Shown here: positions 52,253 through 62,316 of the stretch, piece after piece
Layout of the letters: each line of letters starts with the position of its first letter
How positions within the stretch are numbered: the first letter of the stretch is position 1
Source of the DNA: Actinomadura physcomitrii
GTDB lineage: Bacteria; Actinomycetota; Actinomycetes; Streptosporangiales; Streptosporangiaceae
NCBI RefSeq assembly: GCF_008923205.2
Contig: NZ_WBMS02000026.1
Coordinates: forward strand, 1 to 64,000
Reading direction: 5' to 3'
Length of the DNA: 64,000 nucleotides
Notes under the pieces: generated by a model
Told to the model about the DNA's origin: nothing
The model's database searches: none
The model's input: the letters and a program-made list of their open reading frames with translations, nothing else
Made by a program: the position numbers and the translations under genes

Positions 52253-53194
52253 TCAGCGCCTCTCGTGCGGCGGGTTGTCACCGCCGCCGGAGTGGAACGC
52301 GCCGGTCGCCGAGTGCTGCACCTGCTGGGTGTGCTCGGCGGGCGACGGGAACGTCGGCCCGGCGGGGTTGGAGCCGCCGGCTCCGCCGTTGCGGTTCTCG
52401 CTGTGCGGCAGCGAGTTCTGCGGGCCCGCCTGCGGCGCGGGGGGCTGCGGGGCGGGCGGCTGCGCCACCGAGGGCGCCGCGCCCGGGACGGCGGCGAACG
52501 CGCCGGTCTCGGTGCTGCCCGCCTCCAGGTCGCGCAGCTGGCCCTCCAGGTAGACCTTCAGGCGGCTGCGGTACTCGCGCTCGAAGGCGCGCAGGTTGTC
52601 GACCTCGCGCTCGAGCTCCTCGCGCTGCTGCACGAGCGAGCCCATGACCTGGCGGTGCCGCTCCTGGGCGTCGCGGTCGAGGGCCTCGGCGCGGGACCGG
52701 GCCTCGCTGACGATCTGGTCGGCCTGCCGGCGGGCCTTGCCGAGGATCTCCTCGGCCTCGCGGCGGGCGCGGCCGAGCGTCTCGTCGGCCTCCCGGCGGG
52801 CGTCGGCGATCGCCTGGTCGGCGGTCTGCTGCGCCAGCGCCAGCACGCGCGCGGCGGTGTCCATGTTGTCCTCGCCGGTGGGCGCGGGCGCCATGCCGAG
52901 GCCGCCGAGGGGGACGGGCTCCGGCTCGGGCTGCGGCTGCGGCTCCGGGCGGGGGGGCTCGGGGATCTTCTGGACGTCCGGCTTGGGCTCCACGATGGGG
53001 GCGGCCATGGCGGGAACCTTGCCACGGAGGCACTCGGCGAGCTTGGCCCGCAGCTCCTCGTTCTCCTGGATGAGGCGGTCGAGCTCGGCCTCGACCTCGT
53101 CGAGGAAGGCGTCCACCTCCTCCTCGTCGTACCCCGGCCTCAGCCTGGTGGTACTGAACTGCTTGTTCCGCACATCGGCGGGTGTCAGCGGCAT
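52253..53194 (-). CDS. divIVA: DivIVA/Wag31 polar growth protein
   Basis: The 313-residue protein begins with the DivIVA lipid-binding domain (MPLTPADVRNKQFSTTRLRPGYDEEEVDAFLD in pieces, residues 1-40), followed by a Pro-rich spacer (about 65-95) and a long coiled coil with repeated ARREADE/ARRQAD heptads (about 110-220). It marks poles and hyphal tips and recruits cell-wall synthesis. The ATG at 53194 has an AAGGAGA ribosome binding site. The C-terminal 85 residues are Pro/Gly/Gln-rich, typical for mycelial actinobacteria. Confidence 0.95.
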   Translation of the reverse strand: MPLTPADVRNKQFSTTRLRPGYDEEEVDAFLDEVEAELDRLIQENEELRAKLAECLRGKVPAMAAPIVEPKPDVQKIPEPPRPEPQPQPEPEPVPLGGLGMAPAPTGEDNMDTAARVLALAQQTADQAIADARREADETLGRARREAEEILGKARRQADQIVSEARSRAEALDRDAQERHRQVMGSLVQQREELEREVDNLRAFEREYRSRLKVYLEGQLRDLEAGSTETGAFAAVPGAAPSVAQPPAPQPPAPQAGPQNSLPHSENRNGGAGGSNPAGPTFPSPAEHTQQVQHSATGAFHSGGGDNPPHERR

Positions 53195-53243
53195 GTTCGT
53201 CTCCTTGGCGCGCTTGGAGTCTGTCCCGAAGGACGGTATCCGA

Positions 53244-53534
53244 TCAGAGCCTCTGCACGAAGATGATCAAGACCCACACCACAAAGATGAGGAAGGTGAA
53301 ACTGAGGTCCAGCGCCACGTTACCCAGCCGTATGGGAGGGATGAAACGCCTCAGCAGCTTCAGCGGCGGATCGGTGATGGTGTAGGTCGCCTCGGCGATC
53401 ACGAGCACCACCCCTCTGGGACGCCACTGCCTGGCGAACGACTGCAGCACCTCCAGGACCAGCCTGCCGATCAGGAACAGCAGGAAGATGTACAGGAGGT
53501 ACGTCAGCACCTGTCCAACGATGTTCACGGACAC
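53244..53534 (-). CDS. YggT family membrane protein
   Basis: The 96-residue protein has two hydrophobic helices (about 8-28 and 68-92) and the family segment AEATYTITDPPLKLLRRFIPP; YggT proteins are conserved next to sepF in division clusters and their role is unknown. It starts at GTG 53534 or 53528. It is not overlapped by sepF (15 bases apart). Confidence 0.9.
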   Translation of the reverse strand: MSVNIVGQVLTYLLYIFLLFLIGRLVLEVLQSFARQWRPRGVVLVIAEATYTITDPPLKLLRRFIPPIRLGNVALDLSFTFLIFVVWVLIIFVQRL

Positions 53535-53549
53535 TCTCGCATGTGGCTG

Positions 53550-54086
53550 TCAGCTTTGGTTGAAGAACCCTCGTTCTGCCATCCGGGCCTTGTCCTCCGC
53601 GGTCACCTCCACGTTGGCCGGTGAGAGGAGGAACACCTTGTTGGTAACACGCTCGATGCTCCCGTGCAGGCCGAACACGAGACCCGCCGCGAAGTCGACG
53701 AGCCGTTTGGCGTCGCTGTCGACCATCTCGGTCAGATTCATGATCACCGGTGTGCCCTCACGGAAGTGCTCCCCGATGGTCCTCGCCTCGTTGTAGGTCC
53801 TAGGGTGCAGCGTAGTGATGCGCGCAAGGTCGGTGGTACCGGACTCGTAGAGCGCCACGGAGCGTCGCTCGGGCGGTGACACCGCGTGATGATCGCGTTC
53901 CCGGTCCGCGCCCTCTTCGGCTCGGGTAAGCTGACCGCCGGATTCGTCCTCGCGACGGCGCCCCTGGCCGGGGTCGGTCTCGTCGTCGTAGGGCTCGTAG
54001 TCGTACTCGTCGCCGTACTTGTCGTCGTAGCGGTCGTCCTCCACCAGGCCGAGGTAGACCGCCATCTTGCGCATCGCGCTGGCCAT
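53550..54086 (-). CDS. sepF: Cell division protein SepF
   Basis: SepF links FtsZ to the membrane and is essential for Z-ring bundling in actinobacteria, which lack FtsA. The 178-residue product has an N-terminal amphipathic membrane-binding helix ([14 protein letters not shown]), an acidic linker with many Asp/Tyr, and the C-terminal SepF domain ([29 protein letters not shown] in pieces, then [18 protein letters not shown]). The ATG at 54086 has a GGAGGGG ribosome binding site; a frame start ten codons upstream lacks the typical N-terminus. Confidence 0.95.
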   Translation of the reverse strand: MASAMRKMAVYLGLVEDDRYDDKYGDEYDYEPYDDETDPGQGRRREDESGGQLTRAEEGADRERDHHAVSPPERRSVALYESGTTDLARITTLHPRTYNEARTIGEHFREGTPVIMNLTEMVDSDAKRLVDFAAGLVFGLHGSIERVTNKVFLLSPANVEVTAEDKARMAERGFFNQS

Positions 54087-54188
54087 ACGCCCCTCCGTGT
54101 CCTGTGGTCGCGGCACCCGGCGCCTCCGGCGCCGCTGGACCGATCCGTCTACGTGGCCCGCGTTCCGGCAGGTACCACTCCCGGGACA

Positions 54189-54920
54189 TTACCTGACGAT
54201 TGCCCGTCGGCCGCCGAGCAACGCCGTACCGATCCGCACGTGTGTCGCGCCGCACGCGATCGCCTGTTCCAGATCACCGCTCATGCCCGCAGAGACGCTC
54301 CGCGCGTCCGGATGGTTCCGGCGCAGGTCCGCCGACACCGCGGCGAGCCGCTCGAACGCGGGCGCCGGGTCGGCGCCGAGCGGCGCGACGGCCATCAGCC
54401 CGCCGAGCTCCAGGCCCGCGGCGGCGGCGACCGCGTCGGCGAGCGCGGGGACCTCCGCCGGGGACGCGCCGCCGCGGTGCTCCGCCTCGTCCAGCGAAAC
54501 CTGCACGAGGCAGCGCAGCGTGCGGCCGGCTCGGGACGCGGCGTCCGACAGCGCGGCGACCAGCCGGGACCGGTCGACCGAGTGCACGACATCGGCGTAG
54601 GACGCGACCGCGCGGGCCTTGTTGGTCTGGAGCCGGCCGACGAAGTGCCAGGTGAGCGGGAGGTCGGCGCATTCGGCCGCCTTCGGGCGCGCCTCCTGGT
54701 CGCGGTTCTCGCCGACGTCGGTGAGGCCGAGTCCGGCCAGCAGCCGCACGTCGGAGGCCGGGAAGGTCTTCGTCACCGCGATGAGGGAGACCTCGGCCGG
54801 GTCGCGTCCGGCGGCGGCGCAGGCGGCGGCGATACGGTCGCGGACCTCGGCGAGGTTCGCGGCGAGTTCGGCGCGCCGCTCGCCCTGCCCCGCGGGGCGT
54901 CCGGGCTCGCCGGGGGTCAC
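54189..54920 (-). CDS. PLP homeostasis protein YggS/PROSC
   Basis: The 243-residue TIM-barrel protein binds pyridoxal phosphate and helps regulate its pool. K51 in AVTKTFP is the PLP lysine; LTWHFVGRLQTNK and SAGMSGDLEQAI are family motifs. The GTG start overlaps the pgeF stop (GTGA), so translation is coupled. It has no catalytic partner residues typical of racemases. Confidence 0.94.
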   Translation of the reverse strand: MTPGEPGRPAGQGERRAELAANLAEVRDRIAAACAAAGRDPAEVSLIAVTKTFPASDVRLLAGLGLTDVGENRDQEARPKAAECADLPLTWHFVGRLQTNKARAVASYADVVHSVDRSRLVAALSDAASRAGRTLRCLVQVSLDEAEHRGGASPAEVPALADAVAAAAGLELGGLMAVAPLGADPAPAFERLAAVSADLRRNHPDARSVSAGMSGDLEQAIACGATHVRIGTALLGGRRAIVR

Positions 54921-55657
54921 GCGCCGCCGTCCTGGAGCCAGACGAATCCGGCGAACCGGCCGGTGCGGCCGTCGCGGCGGTAGGAGAAGAGGCCGGGGGT
55001 CTCGATGGTGCAGCGCGGGTCGACGCGGACGTCGTCCACCCCGCTCGAGGCGAGCTGCGCGGCGATGCCGGCGCGGATGTCGAGGCCCGGGGTGCCCTTG
55101 GACGTCGTCGCGTACGCGGCGGGGACCACGGCGGCGACCTCGTCGCGCATCTCCGCGGGCACCTCGTAGCAGCCGCCGCACGCGGCGGGGCCGATGGCGG
55201 CGCGGATGCGGGCGGGGTCGGCTCCGCGCTCGCACATCGCCTTCACCAGGGCGGGGACGACGCCGGCGGCGGTGCCGGGCCGGCCGGAGTGGGCGGCGCC
55301 CGCCACGCCGGCGGCGGGGTCGGCCAGCAGGACGGGGGCGCAGTCGGCGACGACGACGGCGAGGACCAGGCCGGGGACGGTGGTGACGATCGCGTCGACC
55401 GGGCCGTGGCCGGCGGGGCCGGCGGGCTCGGTGACGAACGCAACGTCGGCGCCGTGCACCTGGCGCATCCAGACGGTGCGCGCGGGGTCGACGCCGAGGG
55501 CGGCGGCGGCGCGCCGCCGGTTGGCGGTGACGGCGGCCGGGTCGTCGCCGACCGCGCCGCCGAGGTTGAGGGAGTCGTAGGGGGCCGTGCTCACGCCGCC
55601 GGACCGTCCGGTGAAGGCGGCGCCGACGCCGTCGCCCAGGGCGACGGTGGTGATCAC
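54917..55657 (-). CDS. pgeF: Peptidoglycan editing factor (PgeF/YfiH, multicopper-like)
   Basis: PgeF hydrolyses a non-canonical L-Ser-containing UDP-MurNAc product in E. coli, and the family was formerly annotated as laccase-domain protein. The metal site H68 (QVHG), C106 (ADC) and H123 (AHSG) is present. The usual GWRG loop reads SGRPG here, as in several actinobacteria. The 246-residue product starts at GTG 55657, overlapping the ftsZ stop (GTGA). Confidence 0.93.
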   Translation of the reverse strand: MITTVALGDGVGAAFTGRSGGVSTAPYDSLNLGGAVGDDPAAVTANRRRAAAALGVDPARTVWMRQVHGADVAFVTEPAGPAGHGPVDAIVTTVPGLVLAVVVADCAPVLLADPAAGVAGAAHSGRPGTAAGVVPALVKAMCERGADPARIRAAIGPAACGGCYEVPAEMRDEVAAVVPAAYATTSKGTPGLDIRAGIAAQLASSGVDDVRVDPRCTIETPGLFSYRRDGRTGRFAGFVWLQDGGA

Positions 55658-57141
55658 TTCAGGAAGTCGGGCACGTCGAGGTCGTCGTCCTCGTCGAAGA
55701 CGACCGGGCGGCGGCGCCCTCCGGCGGGGGCGGGGCCGCCGTCGTTCTCGCCGGCGTGCACCCGGGAGGGGGTCGACTCGGCGGACGGGCGCGGCGCGGG
55801 GGCGCGCGAGCCGGTGTCGGAACCCTGGTCGCGGTCGGCGGGCTGCGCCGCCGGCTGCTGCTCGGCGCGGCCTGACTCGGCACGGGCCGGGTCGCCGGGT
55901 GGCGACCCGCCGCGGCCCCCGGCGCGGTCGTCGCCGGCCGGTCCCGGGGAGCGCTCGGCCTCCGGCCGCGGCGCGGGCGCGGGGACCGGCGCCGACAGCG
56001 GCGCGGACGGCTGCGGCGCGGCGGCGGCCTGCGCGACCGACTGCTGCGGCGCGGCCGGCTGCGGGCCGGTGTCGGAGCGGCCGACCCGGCTCGGGATGGG
56101 GTTGTGCGGCGCCGGCGGCGCGGCGGGCGGCGGCACCGGGCGGGGCGGCGGGGCGGCGCGCTTGGTCTCCGGCTCGGGGGCCGGCTTGGCGGGACGCCCC
56201 TCGTCGAAGCCCGCGGCGATCACGGTGACCCGCACCTCGTCGCCGAGCGCGTCGTCGATGACCGCGCCGAAGATGATGTTGGCGTCCGGGGCGGCCGCGT
56301 TCGAGACGAGCTGCGCCGCCTCGTTGATCTCGAACAGGCCGAGGTCGGAGCCGCCGGAGATGGACAGCAGCACGCCGTGCGCGCCGTCGATGCTGGCCTC
56401 CAGCAGCGGGCTGGAGATCGCCATCTCGGCGGCGGCGACGCTGCGGTCGTCGCCGCGGGCCGAGCCGATGCCCATCAGCGCCGAGCCGGCGCCGGACATC
56501 ACGGACTTGACGTCGGCGAAGTCCAGGTTGATCAGGCCCGGCGTGGTGATCAGGTCGGTGATGCCCTGGACACCGGACAGCAGCACCTGGTCGGCGGCCT
56601 TGAACGCGTCCAGCACGCTGACCTGCCGGTCGGAGATCGACAGCAGCCGGTCGTTCGGGATCACGATGAGGGTGTCGACCTCGTCGCGCAGCGTCTCGAT
56701 GCCGGCCTCGGCCTGCATCGCGCGGCGCTTGCCCTCGAAGCTGAACGGGCGGGTGACCACGCCGATCGTCAGGGCGCCGAGGGAGCGGGCGATGTTGGCG
56801 ACCACGGGCGCGCCGCCGGTGCCGGTGCCGCCGCCCTCTCCGGCGGTGACGAACACCATGTCGGCGCCCTTGAGGACCTCCTCGATCTCCTCCCGGTGGT
56901 CCTCGGCGGCCTTGCGGCCGACGTCGGGGTTCGCGCCGGCGCCGAGGCCCCGGGTGAGCTCGCGGCCCACGTCCAGCTTCACGTCGGCGTCACTCATCAG
57001 CAGCGCCTGGGCGTCCGTGTTGATAGCGATGAACTCGACGCCCTTGAGTCCCTCCTCGATCATCCGGTTGACGGCGTTGACGCCGCCGCCGCCGATACCG
57101 ACGACCTTGATGACCGCGAGGTAGTTCTGCGGTGCTGCCAC
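55654..57141 (-). CDS. ftsZ: Cell division protein FtsZ
   Basis: FtsZ is a tubulin-like GTPase that forms the division ring. The 495-residue product has the GTP signature GGGTGTGG (103-110), the T7-loop NLDFAD (205-210), and the C-terminal conserved peptide DLDVPDFLK (487-495) for SepF/FtsW contact. Between about residues 320 and 485 is a Pro/Ala/Gly-rich linker longer than in most Gram-negatives. GTG at 57141 is the start, with AAAGG about ten bases upstream. It is coupled to pgeF downstream. Confidence 0.97.
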   Translation of the reverse strand: MAAPQNYLAVIKVVGIGGGGVNAVNRMIEEGLKGVEFIAINTDAQALLMSDADVKLDVGRELTRGLGAGANPDVGRKAAEDHREEIEEVLKGADMVFVTAGEGGGTGTGGAPVVANIARSLGALTIGVVTRPFSFEGKRRAMQAEAGIETLRDEVDTLIVIPNDRLLSISDRQVSVLDAFKAADQVLLSGVQGITDLITTPGLINLDFADVKSVMSGAGSALMGIGSARGDDRSVAAAEMAISSPLLEASIDGAHGVLLSISGGSDLGLFEINEAAQLVSNAAAPDANIIFGAVIDDALGDEVRVTVIAAGFDEGRPAKPAPEPETKRAAPPPRPVPPPAAPPAPHNPIPSRVGRSDTGPQPAAPQQSVAQAAAAPQPSAPLSAPVPAPAPRPEAERSPGPAGDDRAGGRGGSPPGDPARAESGRAEQQPAAQPADRDQGSDTGSRAPAPRPSAESTPSRVHAGENDGGPAPAGGRRRPVVFDEDDDLDVPDFLK

Positions 57142-57593
57142 GACGAGGGGCCTTTCCGCTCGCTCTATCCGACCCGCCGGTCCGGTCTGCCGACCGTCCG
57201 CCGCGGAGTTTCCTGACCTGTGCGCTTTTCCGGCGCGGGCCGCGGGCGGAACCGACCGTCGATCCGCTCCACCTTCAACCCTCACCCTCAACTTGAGGCT
57301 TACACTTATGTCAACCTGAGGACTGATACGGACAGTAGGGCGGCCTTACCGCCAGGGTCAACTAACCTCCCCCGAACTCCACCGGCGTGTCGCACTGGGC
57401 ACGGGTTTGCCCTGGTTGGCGACGGACGTGTCCGCCGCCTGCCGCTCAGTGCACCGCCGCCCGCCCTCCGGTCCGTCCCAGGCCGGCCGAACTCCGGCCG
57501 ACCGTTCCAGCGTGCCCCATCGGACGCCCGGAATCGCCCCGACACACGCACCGGACCCGAACGGCTTGACATTCGGCCCCACCGCCCGGCCGG
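57142..57593. promoter_or_regulatory. Upstream region of ftsZ with palindrome and promoter-like TTGACA
   Basis: This 452-base stretch between ftsQ and ftsZ contains no convincing gene (short frames have poor codon bias). On the minus strand it has a TTGACA at 57314-57309 followed by TAAGTGTAAG, then a perfect dyad CCTCAA-N-TTGAGG (57286-57298). The AT-rich patch 57281-57345 stands out. It is likely the ftsZ promoter/operator region; ftsZ in sporulating actinomycetes is known to have several promoters. Confidence 0.55.
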
Positions 57594-58352
57594 TCACCGC
57601 GTGATCAGGACCTCCGGCGAGCTGACGTCGATGCTGTGCAGGGACCGTCCGGACGCCGTGCGCGCCACCGAGTCCAGCAGCCGGATCTTCTCCGCCGCGC
57701 GCTCCGGCGGCCCCCACGTCACCGTCAGGCCGCCCTTCATGTGCAGCACCACCGACCCGGGATCGGCCGCCTCCACCTCCACGACCCGGCCGCGCAGCCG
57801 GTCCGGCAGGCCGGTCAGCACCGTGAGGGCCGCGAGCGTCGCCGGGTCGGACGGCCCGGGCGAGGAGACCGTCAGCGCCGGCAGCCCCGCCGGGCGCGAC
57901 GCCCCCTCCGCCACGGTCACTCCGTGCCGGTCGAGCCGCTCGTAGCGGCCGCCGCGCTCCAGCACCGCCACCGGGACCCGCTCGTGCACGACGATCCGGA
58001 CCGTCGCCGGCCAGTCCCGTCTGACCTCGGCGGACTCGACCTCGCGGAGCCGCTCCACCCGCGCCCTGACCGCGCCGGCGTCCAGCCGCGCCATCGGGAC
58101 GCCGAGCCGGATCCCGGCGGCGGCGACGATCCGGTCGCGCGGCGCGAGCGCGGTGCCGCTCACCTCCACGTGCCGCACCACCAGCAGCTTCGAGCCGAGC
58201 AGCACCCAGCCGACCGCGCCCAGCGCGGCGGCGACGAGCAGCGCGACGAAGATCACTTTCCAGCGGCCCCGGCGGGCCCGCTCGGCGCCGCGCGGCCCGG
58301 CCGCCGGCTCCCCGGCCTCGCTCTCCGGTTGGTCCGTCCGCGCCTCGGTCAT
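57594..58352 (-). CDS. ftsQ: Cell division protein FtsQ
   Basis: FtsQ is a bitopic divisome protein. The 252-residue product has a basic cytoplasmic N-terminus (residues 1-32), a single transmembrane helix (about 33-52), then the POTRA domain (VRHVEVSGTALAPRDRIVAAAG in pieces, about 58-125) and the FtsQ beta domain. The ATG at 58352 gives a standard length. It is 80 bases from murC. Confidence 0.93.
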   Translation of the reverse strand: MTEARTDQPESEAGEPAAGPRGAERARRGRWKVIFVALLVAAALGAVGWVLLGSKLLVVRHVEVSGTALAPRDRIVAAAGIRLGVPMARLDAGAVRARVERLREVESAEVRRDWPATVRIVVHERVPVAVLERGGRYERLDRHGVTVAEGASRPAGLPALTVSSPGPSDPATLAALTVLTGLPDRLRGRVVEVEAADPGSVVLHMKGGLTVTWGPPERAAEKIRLLDSVARTASGRSLHSIDVSSPEVLITR

Positions 58353-58432
58353 GACCCCAGCTTGGCAGTGATCGCCCCGCGCGCCGCCGAACGCGCGCGC
58401 GGCGGCGTGTCCCCCCGATCCCCTCGGGACGC

Positions 58433-59842
58433 TCAGCGGGACGCGAGCCGCTCCAGGATCAGCGGGCCGAGCGCGGTCACGTCGCCGGCGCCCAGCGTGA
58501 TCACCACGTCGCCGGGACGGGCGAGCGAGGCGGCCAGGCCGGGGACCTCGGCGCGGACGGGCGCGTAGGCGGTCTCGGTCCCGGCGGGGACGGCGTCGGC
58601 GACGAGCGCGCCGGTCACGCCGGGTTCCGGGTCCTCGCGGGCGCCGTAGACGTCCAGCACGACCGCGACGTCGGCGAGGCCGAGCGCGGCGCCGAACTCG
58701 GCGGCGAAGAACCGGGTGCGGCTGTACAGGTGCGGCTGGAACACCGCGACGATCCGGCCCGGCTCCCGCTTCTCCCCCAGGTAGCCGCGGGTGGCCTCCA
58801 GGTCGGCGGTCAGCTCGGTCGGGTGGTGGGCGTAGCTGTCGAACACCTCGACGCCGCCCGCCTCGCCCTTGCGCTCCAGCCGCCGCATCGCGCCGCCGAA
58901 CGCGGCGAGCCCCTCGCGCACCTGCGCGCCGCCGACGCCGAGCGCCTGCGCGACCGCGACGACCGCGGCGGCGTTGAGCGCGTTGTGCCGGCCCGGGACG
59001 GCGAGCGCCACCTCGCCGGCGCCCTCGATCGTGAACCGGGAGCCGAGGCCGCGCGGGGTGAACCCGGTGACCCGCAGGTCGGCGCCCTCCGCCTCGCCGT
59101 ACGTCCGGACGGTCAGCCCCCGCGCCCGCGCGCGCTCGGCCAGCTCCATCGCGACGGGGTCGTCGGCGCCGGCGACGAGCGTCCCGCCCGGCTCGATCCG
59201 GTCGACGAACCGGGCGAAGTTCTCCTTCACCATCTCGAAGCCGCCGTAGTTGTCGAGGTGGTCGGCCTCGACGTTGGTGACGACCGCGATGTGCGGGGCG
59301 TACATGAGGAACGAGCCGTCGCTCTCGTCGGCCTCCGCGACGAACACGTCCCCGGTGCCCTCGTCGGCGCCGAGCCCCGTGGTGACCAGCTGCCCGCCGA
59401 TGCAGTACGACGGGTCGGCGCCCGCGTGCTGCAGCGCGACCGTCAGCATCGACGTCGTGGTGGTCTTGCCGTGCGTGCCGGCGACGGCGACGGCGCGCCG
59501 GCCCGCCATCAGCGAGGCGAGCGCCGCCGAGCGGTGCAGTACCCGCAGCCCGCGCTCGCGGGCGGCGACCAGCTCGGGGTTGGACTCGCGGATCGCGGTG
59601 GACACCACGACGGTGTCGGCGTCGCCGAGGTGCGCGGCGTCGTGCCCGACGAACACCTTCGCGCCGAGGTCGCCGAGCTGGCCGAGCAGCTCGGAGTCGC
59701 GCGCGTCGCTGCCGGACACGGCGATCCCGCGGCGCAGCATGATCCGGGCGATGCCGGACATGCCGGCGCCGCCGATGGCGATGAAGTGGACCCGGCCGAG
59801 CTCCCCGGCCGGGACCACCTCGCTCGGATCGATCAGGCTCAT
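58433..59842 (-). CDS. murC: UDP-N-acetylmuramate-L-alanine ligase
   Basis: MurC adds L-Ala to UDP-MurNAc. The 469-residue product has the N-terminal Rossmann loop ([11 protein letters not shown]), the ATP-binding motif GTHGKTTT (122-129) and the C-terminal [14 protein letters not shown] segment typical of MurC. The ATG overlaps the murG stop (ATGA). A longer upstream frame lies inside murG and is rejected. Confidence 0.97.
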   Translation of the reverse strand: MSLIDPSEVVPAGELGRVHFIAIGGAGMSGIARIMLRRGIAVSGSDARDSELLGQLGDLGAKVFVGHDAAHLGDADTVVVSTAIRESNPELVAARERGLRVLHRSAALASLMAGRRAVAVAGTHGKTTTTSMLTVALQHAGADPSYCIGGQLVTTGLGADEGTGDVFVAEADESDGSFLMYAPHIAVVTNVEADHLDNYGGFEMVKENFARFVDRIEPGGTLVAGADDPVAMELAERARARGLTVRTYGEAEGADLRVTGFTPRGLGSRFTIEGAGEVALAVPGRHNALNAAAVVAVAQALGVGGAQVREGLAAFGGAMRRLERKGEAGGVEVFDSYAHHPTELTADLEATRGYLGEKREPGRIVAVFQPHLYSRTRFFAAEFGAALGLADVAVVLDVYGAREDPEPGVTGALVADAVPAGTETAYAPVRAEVPGLAASLARPGDVVITLGAGDVTALGPLILERLASR

Positions 59843-60933
59843 CGGGCGGCGCCCGCCGCGCGGACGACGTCGTACACCATCCGGGCCAGCGCGACGTCGG
59901 CGTCCCGGCGGCCCATCCGCCCGGCCGCCTCGGACATGTGCGCGACGCGGCCCGGGTCGGCCAGCACCGGCAGCAGGTTGCGGGCGATCCAGTCGGGCGA
60001 CAGCTCGGCGTTGTCGACCAGCATGCCGCCGCCCGCCGCGACGATCGGCTCGGCGTTCAGCCGCTGCTCGCCGTTGCCGATCGGGAGCGGCACGTACACC
60101 GCCGGCAGCGCGACCGCGGCGAGCTCCGCGCAGGTCATCGCGCCGGCGCGGCACATCGCCATGTCGGCGGCGGCGTAGGCGAGGTCCATCCGGTCGCAGT
60201 ACGGGATGGTGACGTACTGCGGGCCGCCCTGCGCCGGCTCGGGCTCCTCGGTGTTCTTCGGCCCGACGATGTGCAGCACCTGGATGCCGGCCTGCCGGAA
60301 GTACGGCGCGGCGGCCACCGCGGCCTGGTTGAGGGAGCGGGCGCCCTGCGACCCGCCGAAGATCAGCAGCGTGGGCAGGTCGGGCAGCAGGCCGAAGTAG
60401 GAGCGGGCCTTGTCGCCCATCGCCAGCCGGTCCAGCGCGGCGATCTCGCGGCGCAGCGGGATGCCGACGAAGGTGGCGTTCGGGAGCGGCGAGTCCTGGT
60501 GGGACACCGCGACGTGGTCGGTGAAGCGGGCGCCGAGCTTGTTGGCCAGGCCCGGCTTCGGGTTGGCCTCGTGCACGATGATCGGCACCTTGCGCTTGCG
60601 CGCGGCGAGGTAGCCGGGGGTCGCGACGTAGCCGCCGAACCCGACCAGGATGTCGGCCTGCGCCTGGTCCAGCACGTTCGCCGCCGCGTTGATCGCGCCG
60701 CGCAGCCGTCCCGGGACCGACAGCAGCTGCGGGGTCAGCGTGCGCGGCAGCGGGACCGGCGGGATCAGCGCGAGCTCGTAGCCGCGCTGCGGGACCAGCC
60801 GGGTCTCCAGGCCGCGTTCGGTGCCGAGGCAGACGATCCCCGTGTTGGGGTCGTTGCGGCGCAGCGCGTCGGCGAGAGCCAGGGCGGGCTCGATGTGTCC
60901 GGCGGTGCCGCCGCCGGCCAGGACAACCCTCAT
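59839..60933 (-). CDS. murG: Lipid II synthase, UDP-GlcNAc transferase
   Basis: MurG transfers GlcNAc to lipid I to form lipid II on the inner face of the membrane. The 364-residue GT-B protein has the G-loop GGGTAGH (7-13), the [13 protein letters not shown] segment and the second G-loop GGSQGA. I chose the ATG at 60933 with GAGGAG upstream; a frame start 36 codons earlier reads a Pro/Arg-rich N-terminus without homology. The murC start overlaps its end. Confidence 0.97.
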   Translation of the reverse strand: MRVVLAGGGTAGHIEPALALADALRRNDPNTGIVCLGTERGLETRLVPQRGYELALIPPVPLPRTLTPQLLSVPGRLRGAINAAANVLDQAQADILVGFGGYVATPGYLAARKRKVPIIVHEANPKPGLANKLGARFTDHVAVSHQDSPLPNATFVGIPLRREIAALDRLAMGDKARSYFGLLPDLPTLLIFGGSQGARSLNQAAVAAAPYFRQAGIQVLHIVGPKNTEEPEPAQGGPQYVTIPYCDRMDLAYAAADMAMCRAGAMTCAELAAVALPAVYVPLPIGNGEQRLNAEPIVAAGGGMLVDNAELSPDWIARNLLPVLADPGRVAHMSEAAGRMGRRDADVALARMVYDVVRAAGAAR

Positions 60934-61056
60934 GCTCGTTGACAACTCCTCAGCGTGTTCGACGTGTCGGGTGCCGTCCGCTCGCGTGCCGTCCGCCCCG
61001 CACTCGGCGCGTGCGGGCGGCGGACGCCGGGTCGCCGGCACCCCGGCGGGGGGATT

Positions 61057-62316
61057 TCAGCGCCGTGCCAGTCCCAGCCAGCTTAGAGCCCTCACGACCG
61101 GTCCGGGGCCGCGTGCGGACAGTGCCTGCCGCGCGCCGGGCTCGCGTTTGGCGAACGCCATCAGCATCCCGAGCGCGATCAGCGTCGGGATGAGCGCGGA
61201 GCCGCCGTAGGACACCAGCGGCAGCGGGATGCCGGTGATCGGCAGCACCCCGATCACCGCGCCGATGTTGACGATGGCCTGGACGACCAGCCAGGCGGTC
61301 GCGCCGGCGGCGGCCAGCCGGGTGAACGGGTCCTTCACCCGGCGGGCGATGCGCAGCCCCGCGTAGGCCAGCAGCCCGAACAGTCCGAGCACGACGAGGG
61401 TGCCGACCAGCCCGAACTCCTCGCCGACGATCGCGAAGATGAAGTCGGTCTCGGCGTGCGGCAGGTAGTCCCACTTGGCGCGCCCCTCCCCGAGGCCGGT
61501 GCCGAACAGCCCTCCGGAGGCGACCGCGAACAGTCCCTGGATGCCCTGGTAGTTGCTGGTCAACCGGTTCCCGGCGGGGTCGAGGAAGCCGGTGAGCCGC
61601 TGCATCCGGTACGGCTCGACGATGATCAGGATCGACACCAGCAGGCAGACGAGGCCGGCGATGCCGACGAACAGCCGGCCCGGCGCGCCGACCACCCACA
61701 GCAGCGCGAGGAAGATCGTCAGCAGCACGAGGGTGGTGCCGAGGTCGTTGCCGAGCATGACGAGCAGCACCAGCACGCCGGCGCCGGGCAGCAGCGGCAC
61801 CAGCAGCGGCCGCCACTCGGTGAGCCGGCCGAGCCGCTCCTTGCGGGCGAGCAGGTCGGCGCCCCACAGCACCAGCGCGAGCTTGGCGGGCTCGGACGGC
61901 TGGATCTGGACGGGCCCGAGGTCGATCCAGCGGGTGGCGCCGCCCGCGCTGCGGCCGAGGCCGGGGACCAGCACCATCGCCAGCGCGACGATCGACAGCA
62001 GCAGCAGCGGGTAGGCCAGCGCGCGGAACGTCCGCACCGGCAGCCGGGACGCCAGCCACATCAGCGGCAGGCCGATCACCATCCACACGGCCTGCTTCTG
62101 GAACAGCGTGTAGGCGGACCCGGTCTCCTGGAGCTGCTTGACCGACGACGCCGACAGCACCATGGTCAGGCCGAGCGCCAGCAGCATCACCGAGCAGCTC
62201 AGCACCATGTAGTAAGAGGTGAGGGGGCGGTCGAGCAGCCCGACCGCGGCGACCACCTGCTCGCGCGGCCCCGCCCGGCGCCTGCGCTCCTCTTCGGCCG
62301 GTACGGCGGTGGTCAT
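61057..62316 (-). CDS. ftsW: Lipid II polymerase FtsW (SEDS family)
   Basis: FtsW is a SEDS glycosyltransferase that polymerises lipid II for septal peptidoglycan. The 419-residue protein has about ten transmembrane helices and the SEDS features QPSEPAKLAL, GGLFGTGLGEGRAKWDYLPHAETDFIFA and GIPLPLVSYGGS in pieces. The ATG overlaps the murD stop (ATGA). The 123 bases before murG contain short GGACGGCAC repeats. No adjacent ftsI is visible. Confidence 0.95.
   Translation of the reverse strand: MTTAVPAEEERRRRAGPREQVVAAVGLLDRPLTSYYMVLSCSVMLLALGLTMVLSASSVKQLQETGSAYTLFQKQAVWMVIGLPLMWLASRLPVRTFRALAYPLLLLSIVALAMVLVPGLGRSAGGATRWIDLGPVQIQPSEPAKLALVLWGADLLARKERLGRLTEWRPLLVPLLPGAGVLVLLVMLGNDLGTTLVLLTIFLALLWVVGAPGRLFVGIAGLVCLLVSILIIVEPYRMQRLTGFLDPAGNRLTSNYQGIQGLFAVASGGLFGTGLGEGRAKWDYLPHAETDFIFAIVGEEFGLVGTLVVLGLFGLLAYAGLRIARRVKDPFTRLAAAGATAWLVVQAIVNIGAVIGVLPITGIPLPLVSYGGSALIPTLIALGMLMAFAKREPGARQALSARGPGPVVRALSWLGLARR

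Noticed and set aside
57306-57572. 88-codon minus-strand frame upstream of ftsZ
   Set aside because: It has an Arg/Gly-rich composition, no ribosome binding site and no family resemblance; it lies in the promoter region of ftsZ.
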